From assembly GCA_027491215.1 (NCBI GenBank), contig JAIXWP010000045.1, positions 1 to 34,650 of the forward strand: 34,650 bases of DNA, written 5' to 3'. Each line of letters begins with the position of its first letter. The stretch's first letter is position 1. The notes under the pieces are model-generated. The model had not been told where the DNA came from. It searched no databases and was given only the letters and a program-made list of their open reading frames with translations. This document shows positions 21,361 through 30,147 of the stretch, piece after piece. The position numbers and the translations under genes were made by a program. Source of the stretch: Flavobacteriales bacterium (lineage in GTDB: Bacteria > Bacteroidota > Bacteroidia > Flavobacteriales_D > Sanyastnellaceae).

Positions 21361-23631
21361 ATGAAATTGAAATTTTTACCAATTCTATACATGTGTATTG
21401 GCCTATCTCTCTCGGGTTTTGCGCAAGTATCTCAAGGAGGTCAGCCAAAAAATTGGGCTGACAAGCATATTCCAACCGAAATTCCGGTGGTAGAGATGCC
21501 AACATTGGATTTTCAAGCCCTCGCAAACGAGGATGCTGTTGTTGATCTAGTGAAAGAGGCCCCATACCGCTTTGGAGTTGAAGTTCCTGTAAATTATACC
21601 ATGCAAAACTCAGGAAACTGGTCGATTGATGGTAACTCTGACATTGCTATTTGGCAGCTCGGAGTGTACTGTCCTGATGGAATGAATATCAGTTTTATCC
21701 TCGATAAATTTGACATTCCACAAGGTGCTAAACTATTTGTTTGGAACGAAGACCGCTCTCAGTTTTTGGGGTCTTTTACGAAACAAAATACAAATAATGA
21801 AAAGACCTTAGGTATTGGGATTCTTGAAGGAAACAAAGTTTACCTAGAATATCAAGTACCTGTTCATAGCAAGACATGGGGCGAAATCGAAATTGGAACA
21901 GTCGTTCATGGATACCGCTCAATCTTGAGATCAGACGAAAGCGCGGATGAAAACAGAGGGCCATTCGGAAACAGCGGTGCTTGCAATAACAATGTTAACT
22001 GTCCAGTTGGGGCAGATTGGCAAGTAGAAAAAAGAAGCGTTGCTATGATAGTCGAAGGTGGAAACGCAATTTGCACTGGTTCGCTTGTCAATAATACAGC
22101 GCAAGATGGGACACCATATTTCCTAACAGCAAATCACTGTCTTGGCGGAAACCTAAACAATTGGGTCTTCTATTTCAATCATGAATCAGCAAACTGCAAT
22201 GGCACAACAGGTCCAACAAACCAAAGTGTTTCAGGGGCTGTCCTTCGCGCAAGTAATGCAGCGAGCGATTTCGCATTACTTGAACTCAATTCTGATCCCC
22301 CCGCATCATACAATGTACAATTCGCAGGATGGGATAATTCAGATAGCGAAAGTGCAGTTGCAAGTGCAGTGGGTATTCACCACCCTTCAGGGGACTTAAA
22401 GAAAATCTCATTTGAAGAAGATGCACCATATCATGCGAATGCAGCTGGTGCTCAAGTGTGGTATGTTGACAATTGGGAGGATGGAATTACTGAAGGTGGA
22501 TCTAGTGGCTCTCCATTATTCAATCAAGACCACAGAATTATCGGTCAACTCTATGGAGGGCTTTCAGCTTGCAATGGATCAGTAGAAAATAATCAATTCG
22601 ATTACTATGGTCGTTTCGGCGTAAGTTGGGATAATGGATCAACTAATTCTACTAGACTGTCAAACTGGTTAGACCCACTAGGAACAGGTCAAACAATACT
22701 TGACGGATATCCTGAAGGATTTGTTGTTGCACAGTATGATGCTGGAGTTTCTACCATTTCTGGGATAGCTGCTAACATTTGTGGTTCACAAGGCACACCT
22801 TCATTTGTCCTTAGAAACCAGGGTTCTGCAACGCTTACTTCATGCACTATCGTGGCTTCTTATAACGGTACAGCACAGCCAACCATCAATTGGACTGGAA
22901 GCCTTGCTCAAAATGCTCAAGTAGTATTGAATCTGCCTGTTATGACCTTTGTAAATGGTGCTAACAACATCACTGTGACTGTTTCTAATCCAAATAACAA
23001 TCCTGATGCTGTTGCTAATAACAATTCGGTTTCATACGCATTTACTGCTGCTACTGGTGATACGCAGAATTTGAATATTGAAATTGAGTTAGACAGTTAT
23101 CCTGATGAAACTTCATGGGAACTTACGAATGCGCAAGGATCTATTGTAGCCTCATCAAATGGTACTTATGCCAACCAAAATGGTGGTGATGTTATTTCAG
23201 TGAGCGTTTGCCTTGCGGAAGGTTGTTATGACTTCACCATTTTTGACGAATACGGCGATGGTTTATGCTTTTTCGGTCAGTGTGGTAGCTACACTGTAAC
23301 GAATGAAGCGGGTGATGTCTTGGCATCAGGAGCTGATTTCAATGACTCAGAAACAACTGAAGTTTGCCTCCTTCCAATTATCAATGTGAAAGAGTCTGAA
23401 AAGACTGATGTGACGATTTATCCAAACCCTGCGGCTGGATTCGTAAGAATCGAAGGAGTGAAAGGAACCAATAAAATCACACTTTTCGACATGACGGGTA
23501 AATTGCTTCTTCAGGAAGCAGGCTCAGACCGAGTGACTTTTGACACGTCAAAATTGGCGGATGGCTGCTACTTCGTGAGAGTAGAAGGACAGCACGCTGT
23601 GAAAACACAGAAACTCATTGTGAAAAAATAA
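21361..23631 (+). CDS. Secreted lysyl-endopeptidase-like serine protease with T9SS sorting domain
   Basis: This 756-residue protease has a signal peptide (1-21), a propeptide (about 22-202) and an S1-fold domain closely resembling Achromobacter protease I (API). The mature N terminus probably lies near SGACNNNVNCPVGAD (205-219). The catalytic triad is H259 (TANHC), D303 (SDFALLEL) and S382 (GGSSGSP). D414 in FDYYGR aligns with API D225, the residue that selects lysine at P1, so cleavage after Lys is predicted. API H210, which tunes activity, is Tyr here (GQLYGG, Y398). After the protease come a CARDB-like module (about 472-560), a module with GCYDFTIFDEYGDGL (about 568-672) and a type A T9SS sorting domain (about 684-756, VTIYPNPAAG). 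It is a single gene flanked by terminators. Confidence 0.92.
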   Translation: MKLKFLPILYMCIGLSLSGFAQVSQGGQPKNWADKHIPTEIPVVEMPTLDFQALANEDAVVDLVKEAPYRFGVEVPVNYTMQNSGNWSIDGNSDIAIWQLGVYCPDGMNISFILDKFDIPQGAKLFVWNEDRSQFLGSFTKQNTNNEKTLGIGILEGNKVYLEYQVPVHSKTWGEIEIGTVVHGYRSILRSDESADENRGPFGNSGACNNNVNCPVGADWQVEKRSVAMIVEGGNAICTGSLVNNTAQDGTPYFLTANHCLGGNLNNWVFYFNHESANCNGTTGPTNQSVSGAVLRASNAASDFALLELNSDPPASYNVQFAGWDNSDSESAVASAVGIHHPSGDLKKISFEEDAPYHANAAGAQVWYVDNWEDGITEGGSSGSPLFNQDHRIIGQLYGGLSACNGSVENNQFDYYGRFGVSWDNGSTNSTRLSNWLDPLGTGQTILDGYPEGFVVAQYDAGVSTISGIAANICGSQGTPSFVLRNQGSATLTSCTIVASYNGTAQPTINWTGSLAQNAQVVLNLPVMTFVNGANNITVTVSNPNNNPDAVANNNSVSYAFTAATGDTQNLNIEIELDSYPDETSWELTNAQGSIVASSNGTYANQNGGDVISVSVCLAEGCYDFTIFDEYGDGLCFFGQCGSYTVTNEAGDVLASGADFNDSETTEVCLLPIINVKESEKTDVTIYPNPAAGFVRIEGVKGTNKITLFDMTGKLLLQEAGSDRVTFDTSKLADGCYFVRVEGQHAVKTQKLIVKK

Positions 23632-23650
23632 TTCAACATAGGTTGTTTAT

Positions 23651-23677
23651 AAAAGGGCTGCTTCGGCAGCCCTTTTT
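23651..23677 (+). terminator. Intrinsic terminator with UUCG tetraloop after the protease gene
   Basis: AAAAGGGCTGC at 23651-23661 pairs with GCAGCCCTTTT at 23666-23676 around a TTCG loop closed by C-G, the very stable C(UUCG)G tetraloop. Five T follow the GC core. Confidence 0.92.
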
Positions 23678-23741
23678 CATTGGGAACCATGCTGCTTAGA
23701 GATATTTTCGCAGGCGCATTTGTGCGCAAGAAAATTATAGT

Positions 23742-24875
23742 ATGCAAGACTTTTTCGAGTGGAATTATTGGGGGCTGAGTTTCTTAGGTCTGTTCATTAT
23801 TATGTGGGCAGTGCAACTCTATTATTTTCTTTATTATTTCCTTCGAATCGGTGGAGCAAAAATGACGGAGTTTAAAAAACACCACCGTCCAGTGTCTATC
23901 ATCATTGCCGCGCGAAATGAAGAGAAGAATTTGATGGAGCATATTCCGCTCATCATGGATCAAGATCACACTGAATTTGAGGTAATCGTTGTAAATGATA
24001 GCAGTTGGGACGATACCGAGGCCATTCTTAAAGCACTGCATATACAATTCCCAAACATGCACATCATCAATCTTGATGAGGAAAAACAAAATATGCAAGG
24101 GAAGAAGTTTGCTTTAACACTTGGAATCAAAGCAGCGAAATACGATACAATTCTATTGACAGATGCTGATTGCATGCCGTTGGATAACACTTGGATTACT
24201 CGAATGACTTCCGATTTAGAAGATCCGAAACAATTGGTGATAGGATTCAGTCCTTATAAAAAATATCCAGGTTGGCTGAACAAAATCATCCGCTTCGACA
24301 CTATGATTATCGGGCTGCAATATTTGAGTCAAGCAAAATTGGGGACTCCCTATATGGGTGTTGGTCGAAATTTGGCTTACAATCGCTCTTTATTCTTTAG
24401 CGTTGGTGGATTCAAAAGTCATTACAGTATTGCTTCTGGAGATGATGATCTTTTTGTAAATCAAGTCGGAAACAAACGCAATACAGCCGTTCAATTTGTA
24501 CCGGAAAGCCAAACGAGTTCAGAGCCGAAGAAGAGTTGGAAGGATTGGTTCACTCAAAAGAGAAGACATTTTAGCACTGCACCGTACTACAAATCAAGCG
24601 ATAAGAGCTTCTTGGGGCTATGGCCATTCAGTTTCTTGTTCATGTTTGTTGGCTTTGCGGGGTCTATGGTTTTGAAGAATGGAATGTTCGTAGTTGGTGG
24701 AATGCTACTAGTCAGATACATTGTTCAATTAGCTACTTTGCACGGGTCTGCCAAAAGATTGGGGCTAAGTAAGGATATCGTATGGTTATCACCATTTCTC
24801 GAAATCCATCTCCATGTCTTGAACGCAGGGCTATACCTTACTAACCTCTTGAGGAAACAGCAAAAATGGAACTAA
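23742..24875 (+). CDS. Membrane-associated glycosyltransferase family 2
   Basis: This 377-residue GT-A enzyme should transfer a sugar from a nucleotide donor at the inner membrane. One N-terminal membrane segment (about 11-34) precedes the catalytic domain: PVSIIIAARNEEKNL (50-64), a nucleotide-binding Asp in VIVVNDSSWDDT (D86), the metal-binding DAD at 141-143, and a QKRRHFST motif in the place of the Q/R-x-x-R-W acceptor motif. Two or more hydrophobic segments follow (FLGLWPFSFLFMFVGFAG, then MFVVGGMLLVRYIVQLA). The architecture resembles processive or polyprenyl-linked GT2 enzymes, but the product is unknown. It overlaps the sigma-factor gene by 10 bases, so it leads a compact operon with that gene and rsmG. 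Confidence 0.88.
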   Translation: MQDFFEWNYWGLSFLGLFIIMWAVQLYYFLYYFLRIGGAKMTEFKKHHRPVSIIIAARNEEKNLMEHIPLIMDQDHTEFEVIVVNDSSWDDTEAILKALHIQFPNMHIINLDEEKQNMQGKKFALTLGIKAAKYDTILLTDADCMPLDNTWITRMTSDLEDPKQLVIGFSPYKKYPGWLNKIIRFDTMIIGLQYLSQAKLGTPYMGVGRNLAYNRSLFFSVGGFKSHYSIASGDDDLFVNQVGNKRNTAVQFVPESQTSSEPKKSWKDWFTQKRRHFSTAPYYKSSDKSFLGLWPFSFLFMFVGFAGSMVLKNGMFVVGGMLLVRYIVQLATLHGSAKRLGLSKDIVWLSPFLEIHLHVLNAGLYLTNLLRKQQKWN

Positions 24876-25474
24876 TTGCACACCTGTCAGAAAAAGGCCA
24901 ACATGATTATCATCTCGTTCAGAAAGCGCTGACGGATAAGGATCAGAAAGCATTCGCGGAACTCATGGAGAGATACCGTGAGCCGATATATTTCATGCTG
25001 CTCAAAATGGTCAATAATAAGGATGATGCTGAGGATTTGACCATTGAGGCATTTGGAAAGGCCTTCAGAAGAATGCACCAATACACTCCTCAATTTGCCT
25101 TTTCTACATGGTTGTTCAAAATTGCAACCAACAACGCCATCGACTTTATCCGTAAGAAAAGAATTCGTGCTATCTCTATTGATCAAGGTTTTACCTCAGA
25201 TGACGGAGAAACCATCGAAATAAGCATCAAAGACGCTGTACTTGATCCGGCTGAAGCTATGCAGAAAGAGGAACGAATCAAGAAAATGCGCGAAATCGTA
25301 GACAAGCTGAAGCCTCGCTACCGCAAATTAGTAGAAATGAGATATTTCGATGAATTGGCCTACGAGGAAATAGCTGAGGAACTTAAACTTCCGCTAGGAA
25401 CAGTGAAAGCACAGCTCTTCAGAGCACGTGAATTCCTCTTCCAAATGATGCAAAACTCTAAGGATAGCTATTAA
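24866..25474 (+). CDS. ECF-like sigma-70 family RNA polymerase sigma factor
   Basis: This 202-residue sigma factor has only regions 2 and 4. Region 2 (about 28-97) includes ELMERYREPIYFMLLKM, then DAEDLTIEAFGKAF and FSTWLFKIATNNAIDFIRKKR, which bind core polymerase and melt the -10 element. Region 4 (about 143-195) has KLKPRYRKLVEMRYFDELAYEEIAEELKLPLGTVKAQLFRAREFLF, the helix-turn-helix that reads the -35 element. No anti-sigma gene is next to it. Translation is probably coupled to the upstream glycosyltransferase (10-base overlap), and rsmG begins two bases after its stop. The target genes cannot be inferred from this window. Confidence 0.92.
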   Translation: MELIAHLSEKGQHDYHLVQKALTDKDQKAFAELMERYREPIYFMLLKMVNNKDDAEDLTIEAFGKAFRRMHQYTPQFAFSTWLFKIATNNAIDFIRKKRIRAISIDQGFTSDDGETIEISIKDAVLDPAEAMQKEERIKKMREIVDKLKPRYRKLVEMRYFDELAYEEIAEELKLPLGTVKAQLFRAREFLFQMMQNSKDSY

Positions 25475-25476
25475 TA

Positions 25477-26100
25477 GTGGAGATTATTCTCAAATACTTC
25501 CCACATCTCACGGAGCAACAAAAGTCCCAATTTGGGGCTTTGCAGGACCTCTATGCCGATTGGAATCAAAAAATAAATGTCATTTCTCGAAAAGACATCG
25601 AAGAACTTTACGAAAGGCATATTCTTCACAGTTTGGCTATTTATAAATTCTTGCCTTTCCAACCAGGATCGCACATTTTAGACTTGGGAACGGGTGGGGG
25701 ATTCCCTGGAATTCCTCTCGCGATAATGATGCCGCAGGTTAAGTTTCACTTGGTAGATTCTATCGGTAAAAAGATTAAAGTGGTGCAAGAGGTTGCAGAA
25801 GCTATCGGATTGACTAACATAGAAGCTACACACGCCCGTGCTGAAGAAGTAAAAGGCAAGTATGACTTTGTGGTGAGCAGAGCTGTAGCAGAACTTCAAC
25901 AGCTCTTGGTTTGGTCCAATGGCAAGATACAAAAGGTTGAACAAAACGGTTTACCAAACGGGCTTATCTGCTTGAAAGGAGGGGATTTAAAGGAAGAGCT
26001 TGCGGCAGTGAAAAGGTATAAGGAAGTGCACGATCTAACCTCATTTTTTACAGAACCTTTCTTTGAGACGAAGAAATTGGTTTACGTAACACTTAACTAG
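25477..26100 (+). CDS. rsmG: 16S rRNA (guanine-N7)-methyltransferase RsmG
   Basis: RsmG (207 residues, formerly GidB) methylates N7 of G527 in 16S rRNA using S-adenosylmethionine; its loss gives low-level streptomycin resistance in other bacteria. The SAM-binding motif is ILDLGTGGGFPGIPLAI (about 68-84), preceded by the family block WNQKINVISRKDIEELYERHILHSL and followed by FVVSRAVAELQQLL. The start is a GTG at 25477, two bases after the sigma-factor stop, which fits coupled translation. Length and motifs are normal. Confidence 0.95.
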   Translation: MEIILKYFPHLTEQQKSQFGALQDLYADWNQKINVISRKDIEELYERHILHSLAIYKFLPFQPGSHILDLGTGGGFPGIPLAIMMPQVKFHLVDSIGKKIKVVQEVAEAIGLTNIEATHARAEEVKGKYDFVVSRAVAELQQLLVWSNGKIQKVEQNGLPNGLICLKGGDLKEELAAVKRYKEVHDLTSFFTEPFFETKKLVYVTLN

Positions 26101-26140
26101 TCGTAGGTTAAAGGGTTTTAAATGAAGAGGTTATAAAACA

Positions 26141-26166
26141 AAAAAGAGTCCATCGGACCCCTTTTT
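26141..26166. terminator. Imperfect terminator between rsmG and the response-regulator gene
   Basis: AAAAAG at 26141-26146 and GTCC at 26148-26151 pair with GGAC at 26155-26158 and CTTTTT at 26161-26166, with a small internal loop and a three-base ATC loop. The A and T tracts let it act on both converging transcripts. Confidence 0.65.
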
Positions 26167-26195
26167 GTAAACCTGCAAGGAAAATTTTGAAACCA

Positions 26196-26217
26196 ACGCA
26201 ATCCTGGAAGATTGCGT
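26196..26217. repeat. Perfect 8-bp inverted repeat
   Basis: ACGCAATC at 26196-26203 and GATTGCGT at 26210-26217 are perfect inverted copies around CTGGAA. It lies between two convergent genes and could be a 3' stabilising hairpin or a second terminator stem for the minus-strand gene; no T-run follows directly on either strand. Confidence 0.35.
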
Positions 26218-26260
26218 AACCATCTTAAAGACGGCTGAATATCTTTGGGGTTGCCTTTAA

Positions 26261-26980
26261 TCAGAAACTTTTTTCTAGAGAAGGTGCCGTAAATCGATAT
26301 CCTACTCCTCTGACGGAGTGAAAGTAGATTGGTTGCCTGCTGTCAGGCTCAAAATATTTTCGAAAAGCCAAAATATAGTTGTCAATCGTACGCGTGCTAG
26401 GGAAAACATCATATCCCCAAACTTTTTCCAAAATCTCCTCTCGACTGACTACTTCACCCTCACGCTGGATTAATAATTTCAGAAGCATAATCTCCTTTTT
26501 AGAAATTTCATGCTGAACACCCTCTTTGTCTTTAATAGTGAAATGGAGAAAATTCACATAATTAGGACCAAAGGAATAATCGTCTTGCTCCGATAAATGC
26601 TTCTGACCAGAGTCGTGTCTTATGATTAACTTACTCACACGAAGCAATAATTCTTCGAGATCAAATGGTTTAGCCAAGTAATCATCGCCTCCCAACTTCA
26701 ATCCTTCGATCTTATCTTTTCCCGTACCTTTTGCTGATAAAAATAGAATCGGAGTCTTATTCCCTTCTAATCGCACCGTTTGACAAACTGCGAATCCATC
26801 CAACTCAGGCAGCATCACATCTAAAATGGCCAAGTCGAACGCTTGATTTCGAAACTTATCCAAAGCCATGTGCCCATCTATTGCCAACACTACATGATAG
26901 CCTTCGAGTTCGAGGTTTAATTTTACCATCGACGACAGGCTTTCTTCATCCTCCACAAGTAATATGCGATATGCACTCAT
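26261..26980 (-). CDS. OmpR/PhoB-family response regulator
   Basis: This 239-residue two-component response regulator has a receiver domain (about 3-120) with the acidic pocket E10-D11, phospho-accepting D54 (LAILDVMLPELDGF), S82 and K104 (LAKPFD). A C-terminal winged helix follows (about 135-233), with SKKEIMLLKLLIQREGEVVSREEILEKVWGYDVFPSTRTIDNYI and YFHSVRGVGYRFTAP. All phosphotransfer residues are present, so it should respond to a histidine kinase, but none is encoded next to it here. It is divergent from the men operon across a 67-base gap, which invites the untested idea that it controls that operon. Confidence 0.94.
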   Translation of the reverse strand: MSAYRILLVEDEESLSSMVKLNLELEGYHVVLAIDGHMALDKFRNQAFDLAILDVMLPELDGFAVCQTVRLEGNKTPILFLSAKGTGKDKIEGLKLGGDDYLAKPFDLEELLLRVSKLIIRHDSGQKHLSEQDDYSFGPNYVNFLHFTIKDKEGVQHEISKKEIMLLKLLIQREGEVVSREEILEKVWGYDVFPSTRTIDNYILAFRKYFEPDSRQPIYFHSVRGVGYRFTAPSLEKSF

Positions 26981-27047
26981 TTCTTTCTAGTTTGAATTGC
27001 AAATATCCAAAGGTTATAGCTTTATTTTGCCATATAACTTTTGAATT

Positions 27048-27467
27048 ATGACCGAACAGGAAAGAGTAGAAGCAGTCAACGCTTTGCGCACTACCACATT
27101 GATGGGAGCGCTTGGAATGGAAATCACGGTGATTAAAGAAGGCTATATAGAGGCTACAATGCCAGTGGACGCAAGAACGCATCAACCTTACGGATTGCTG
27201 CACGGAGGAGCATCTGCTGCACTCGCTGAAACAATTGGAAGCTTTGGATCTCACATCCTTGTTGAAAAGGATGGCGGTATAGCTGTTGGCGTAGAATTGA
27301 ATATCAATCACCTGAAAAGTAAGAGACATGGCCTTGTAACAGGTAAGGGCACAATTATCCATCAAGGCAGATCTTCGCATGTTTGGAATATTGAAATTTG
27401 CGATGAAAACGGCGGACTTCTAGCCGTAAGTCGTTTAACAGTAATGGTGAAAAGAAAGGGTGAGTAA
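27048..27467 (+). CDS. menI: Hotdog-fold thioesterase, probable DHNA-CoA hydrolase of menaquinone synthesis
   Basis: This 139-residue protein has a PaaI/YdiI-type hotdog fold. The catalytic region is YGLLHGGASAALAETIGSFGS, with H52 and E61 as the expected active residues, followed by GVELNINHLKSKRHGLVTGKG. The YdiI (MenI) subgroup hydrolyses 1,4-dihydroxy-2-naphthoyl-CoA, the step between MenB and MenA. Both of those genes lie in the same operon, which strongly supports that role here. The motif alone cannot exclude another acyl-CoA thioesterase. It is the first gene of the cluster, and its stop lies one base before the ATG I chose for menF. Confidence 0.8.
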   Translation: MTEQERVEAVNALRTTTLMGALGMEITVIKEGYIEATMPVDARTHQPYGLLHGGASAALAETIGSFGSHILVEKDGGIAVGVELNINHLKSKRHGLVTGKGTIIHQGRSSHVWNIEICDENGGLLAVSRLTVMVKRKGE

Positions 27468-27468
27468 C

Positions 27469-28452
27469 ATGTGGAATCGCATTGCTCAAGCTTGGAACAA
27501 TCAAGAATCCTTCGCCATTGGGCGATTGCCCCATGCTTCAAAGACTGAGTTTTTTTTTCATGGAAAAAGTAATGAGCTAATCAGTGCCGATGGCGATTGC
27601 TGGTTTACCATTCCTTTTGATCCAACACGAGCGGGGTCTCATGATAATGGCCCAACGCTTCGCGAGGAGCACGAGCAGTCAGTTAAAATGGCGATTCAAG
27701 AGCTCCGGTCAGGAGTTGCAGAAAAGGTGGTGATTAGTAAAATCAAGGTAGTGCCGTTTGATCTCATTCAAAATGGAAGCGACATCGAACGTATTTTCGT
27801 TTCTCTCAGTGAAAAATTTCCATCGGCTTTCACATTTTTCTACAGTATTAAAAATGAAGCGTGGATAGGAGCGACCCCTGAAGTTTTATTTGAAAAGAAA
27901 GAGCACCAAATCAAAACAGTGTCGCTTGCGGGAACTCGTCTCGCTACTGGATCGAACGAAGAATGGGGTCAAAAAGAAAAGCGCGAACAACAAGTAGTAA
28001 CCGATTTTATTACAAATACAATAAATGAAATAAATGGTAAGTCGCTCCAAATCAATGGTCCATTTACAGCACAAGCCGCTCATTTAGAGCATCTCAAATC
28101 AGAATTATCTTTCGAGTCAGAGCTTGATATTTTTTCTCTGGTCAAAGCTTTTCATCCCACACCTGCAGTTTGTGGACTTCCGCGCGGGGCTGGATTTCAA
28201 CTTATTAATCGATTGGAAAAACATGAGAGAGGAAATTATGCGGGAGTTGTTGGTTGGACGAGTGCACAAAGCGCCCACTTGTTTGTTCAATTGAGGTGCG
28301 CACGAATAGATGCAACTGCAAATAAAGCCTACATCTTTTCAGGAGGAGGAATCATGAAAGATTCAATACCAGAAAAAGAATGGGAGGAAGCAGAAAACAA
28401 AGCGAATGTGATGTTGAATTTGTTTTCTGAATTAGCTTCGCAACGCAAATGA
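27469..28452 (+). CDS. menF: Isochorismate synthase
   Basis: This enzyme turns chorismate into isochorismate, the first step of menaquinone synthesis. The C-terminal chorismate-binding fold is present: WIGATPEVLFEKK, then TVSLAGTRLA, FHPTPAVCGLPRG and HERGNYAGVVGW, ending with FSGGGIMKDSIPEKEWEEAENK. It is 327 residues from the ATG at 27469, shorter than E. coli MenF or EntC because the N-terminal part is reduced, as is usual in Bacteroidota. A GTG at 27460 would add three residues and overlap the thioesterase gene by eight bases; I prefer the ATG one base after the stop. Its end overlaps menD by four bases (ATGA). Confidence 0.93.
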   Translation: MWNRIAQAWNNQESFAIGRLPHASKTEFFFHGKSNELISADGDCWFTIPFDPTRAGSHDNGPTLREEHEQSVKMAIQELRSGVAEKVVISKIKVVPFDLIQNGSDIERIFVSLSEKFPSAFTFFYSIKNEAWIGATPEVLFEKKEHQIKTVSLAGTRLATGSNEEWGQKEKREQQVVTDFITNTINEINGKSLQINGPFTAQAAHLEHLKSELSFESELDIFSLVKAFHPTPAVCGLPRGAGFQLINRLEKHERGNYAGVVGWTSAQSAHLFVQLRCARIDATANKAYIFSGGGIMKDSIPEKEWEEAENKANVMLNLFSELASQRK

Positions 28453-30140
28453 TCTCAGATAAAAAAGCCATTCAAGATATAGTAGCTCTTCTCGAAAAAA
28501 AGGGAGTCACTCATGTGATTATCACCCCAGGATCGAGAAACGCTCCTTTTTCTCTTTCACTTTATAAGCATCCATCATTTCAAGTGATGAGCGTAGTGGA
28601 CGAGCGCTCAGCTGCATTTATCGCCCTTGGAATCGCTCAGCAGTCAGATAAACCTGTAGCACTCATTTGTACTAGCGGAACCGCTGCACTCAACTATGCA
28701 CCTGCGATTGCGGAAGCATTCTATCAAGAAGTCCCACTGATTGTCATCACAGCTGACCGCCCAATGGAATGGGTAAATCAAGGAGAAGGACAAACGATCA
28801 ATCAGTCAGGAGTTTTCAAAAATTTTGTTAGAGCTTCTTTCGATATCATTCAAGATATGGATGATAAAGATTTCGAATGGTACAATGCACGCGTGATGAA
28901 CGAAGCTATTGATCGTGCTATGAGCCCTGTTCGCGGCCCTATACACTTGAATTTTCCGTTGCGAGAAAGCTTATATAAAAAGGTGGATCATCCCAAAGCT
29001 GAGGTGAAGGTAATTACCACAGTGAGGAAAGAGATTGCTCTGCCATTGAGCGTATTGCATGAATTAGGTACTTCCATTTCTTCGAAAAGGAAGGTCATTA
29101 TTTTAGTTGGACAGTTTCATACATGTGAAACTACTAAGTCACTATTGAAAAAATGGTCGGAGTTTCCAAATGTCTTAGTTCTTACAGAATCTCATTCTGG
29201 CCTTGAAGATGATGCATTTATCGGATGCATTGATCGCATGTTGAATACACTTCGTGAAGAAGAAATGGAACAGTTTAGGCCTGAACTGGTAATCGCAATT
29301 GGTAAAAATATTATTTCAAGAAAAATAAAAGCACTACTTCGCCATGATGAAGTAGAGCATTGGTATGTTTCAGAGGATGCCCAATTGTTAGATACTTTCC
29401 AACGATTGACGCGCATTGTACCTGTCACTCCAGAGCGTTTCTTCGAAGATGTAATCACGTTTGTTCAAACGCCACCCACAAATTATCGGGAGCGTTTTAT
29501 GTCGCTGAACGCATCCAAGAAGAATGTAGGAAATAATTTTGCTAGCAAAGCTGCTTTCTCAGATTTAAAGGCAAGCTTTGAAATTATGCAACACCTTCCA
29601 GCAAACTCGCTCATTCAAATGGGCAATAGTAGCGTTGCCAGATATATTCAACTATTTGATCGACCTGAGCATTTGAGGTTTTCTGGAAACCGCGGTGTAA
29701 GCGGAATTGATGGTTGTACAAGTACTGCTATCGGCGCGGCTATGATGTCAGATAAAGTGACAACGCTAATTAGTGGAGACGTAAGTTTTTTATATGATAG
29801 CAATGCGTTTTGGAATAAATATGTTCCAGATAACTTAAAGGTAATTGTGATCAATAATGGAGGTGGAGGTATTTTCAGAATCATTGATGGGCCATCTTCT
29901 ACAGATGCTCTAGAAGAATTCTTCGAGACACATCATGATCGTTCCGCAGGTGATATCGCGCAGCTTTATAAACTTCCATTTTATCAAGCCACTGATGAGT
30001 CAACCTTGAAAGTAGGACTTAAATGGTTGTATGCACAACAACATTGCGCAGTGCTTGAAGTCATCACACCACGATTAGAGAATGATAAAATATTGAAAGA
30101 ATATTTTAAAACGATAAAAGAGAATACAACATTATCATAA
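28449..30140 (+). CDS. menD: SEPHCHC synthase (2-succinyl-5-enolpyruvyl-6-hydroxy-3-cyclohexene-1-carboxylate synthase)
   Basis: MenD (563 residues) is a thiamine-diphosphate enzyme that joins 2-oxoglutarate and isochorismate with loss of CO2. The N-terminal domain has [18 protein letters not shown] and the ThDP-activating glutamate E52 in [13 protein letters not shown]. The C-terminal ThDP/Mg2+-binding block (about 438-477) reads [16 protein letters not shown] and then [12 protein letters not shown], a textbook MenD motif. Length is normal. It starts inside the last codons of menF and is followed after seven bases by menB. Confidence 0.97.
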   Translation: MISDKKAIQDIVALLEKKGVTHVIITPGSRNAPFSLSLYKHPSFQVMSVVDERSAAFIALGIAQQSDKPVALICTSGTAALNYAPAIAEAFYQEVPLIVITADRPMEWVNQGEGQTINQSGVFKNFVRASFDIIQDMDDKDFEWYNARVMNEAIDRAMSPVRGPIHLNFPLRESLYKKVDHPKAEVKVITTVRKEIALPLSVLHELGTSISSKRKVIILVGQFHTCETTKSLLKKWSEFPNVLVLTESHSGLEDDAFIGCIDRMLNTLREEEMEQFRPELVIAIGKNIISRKIKALLRHDEVEHWYVSEDAQLLDTFQRLTRIVPVTPERFFEDVITFVQTPPTNYRERFMSLNASKKNVGNNFASKAAFSDLKASFEIMQHLPANSLIQMGNSSVARYIQLFDRPEHLRFSGNRGVSGIDGCTSTAIGAAMMSDKVTTLISGDVSFLYDSNAFWNKYVPDNLKVIVINNGGGGIFRIIDGPSSTDALEEFFETHHDRSAGDIAQLYKLPFYQATDESTLKVGLKWLYAQQHCAVLEVITPRLENDKILKEYFKTIKENTTLS

Positions 30141-30147
30141 CAAGAAT

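Noticed and set aside
23714-23727. GCGCATTTGTGCGC palindrome before the GT2 gene
   Set aside because: Only a 5-bp stem is formed and no known site matches; it is likely chance.
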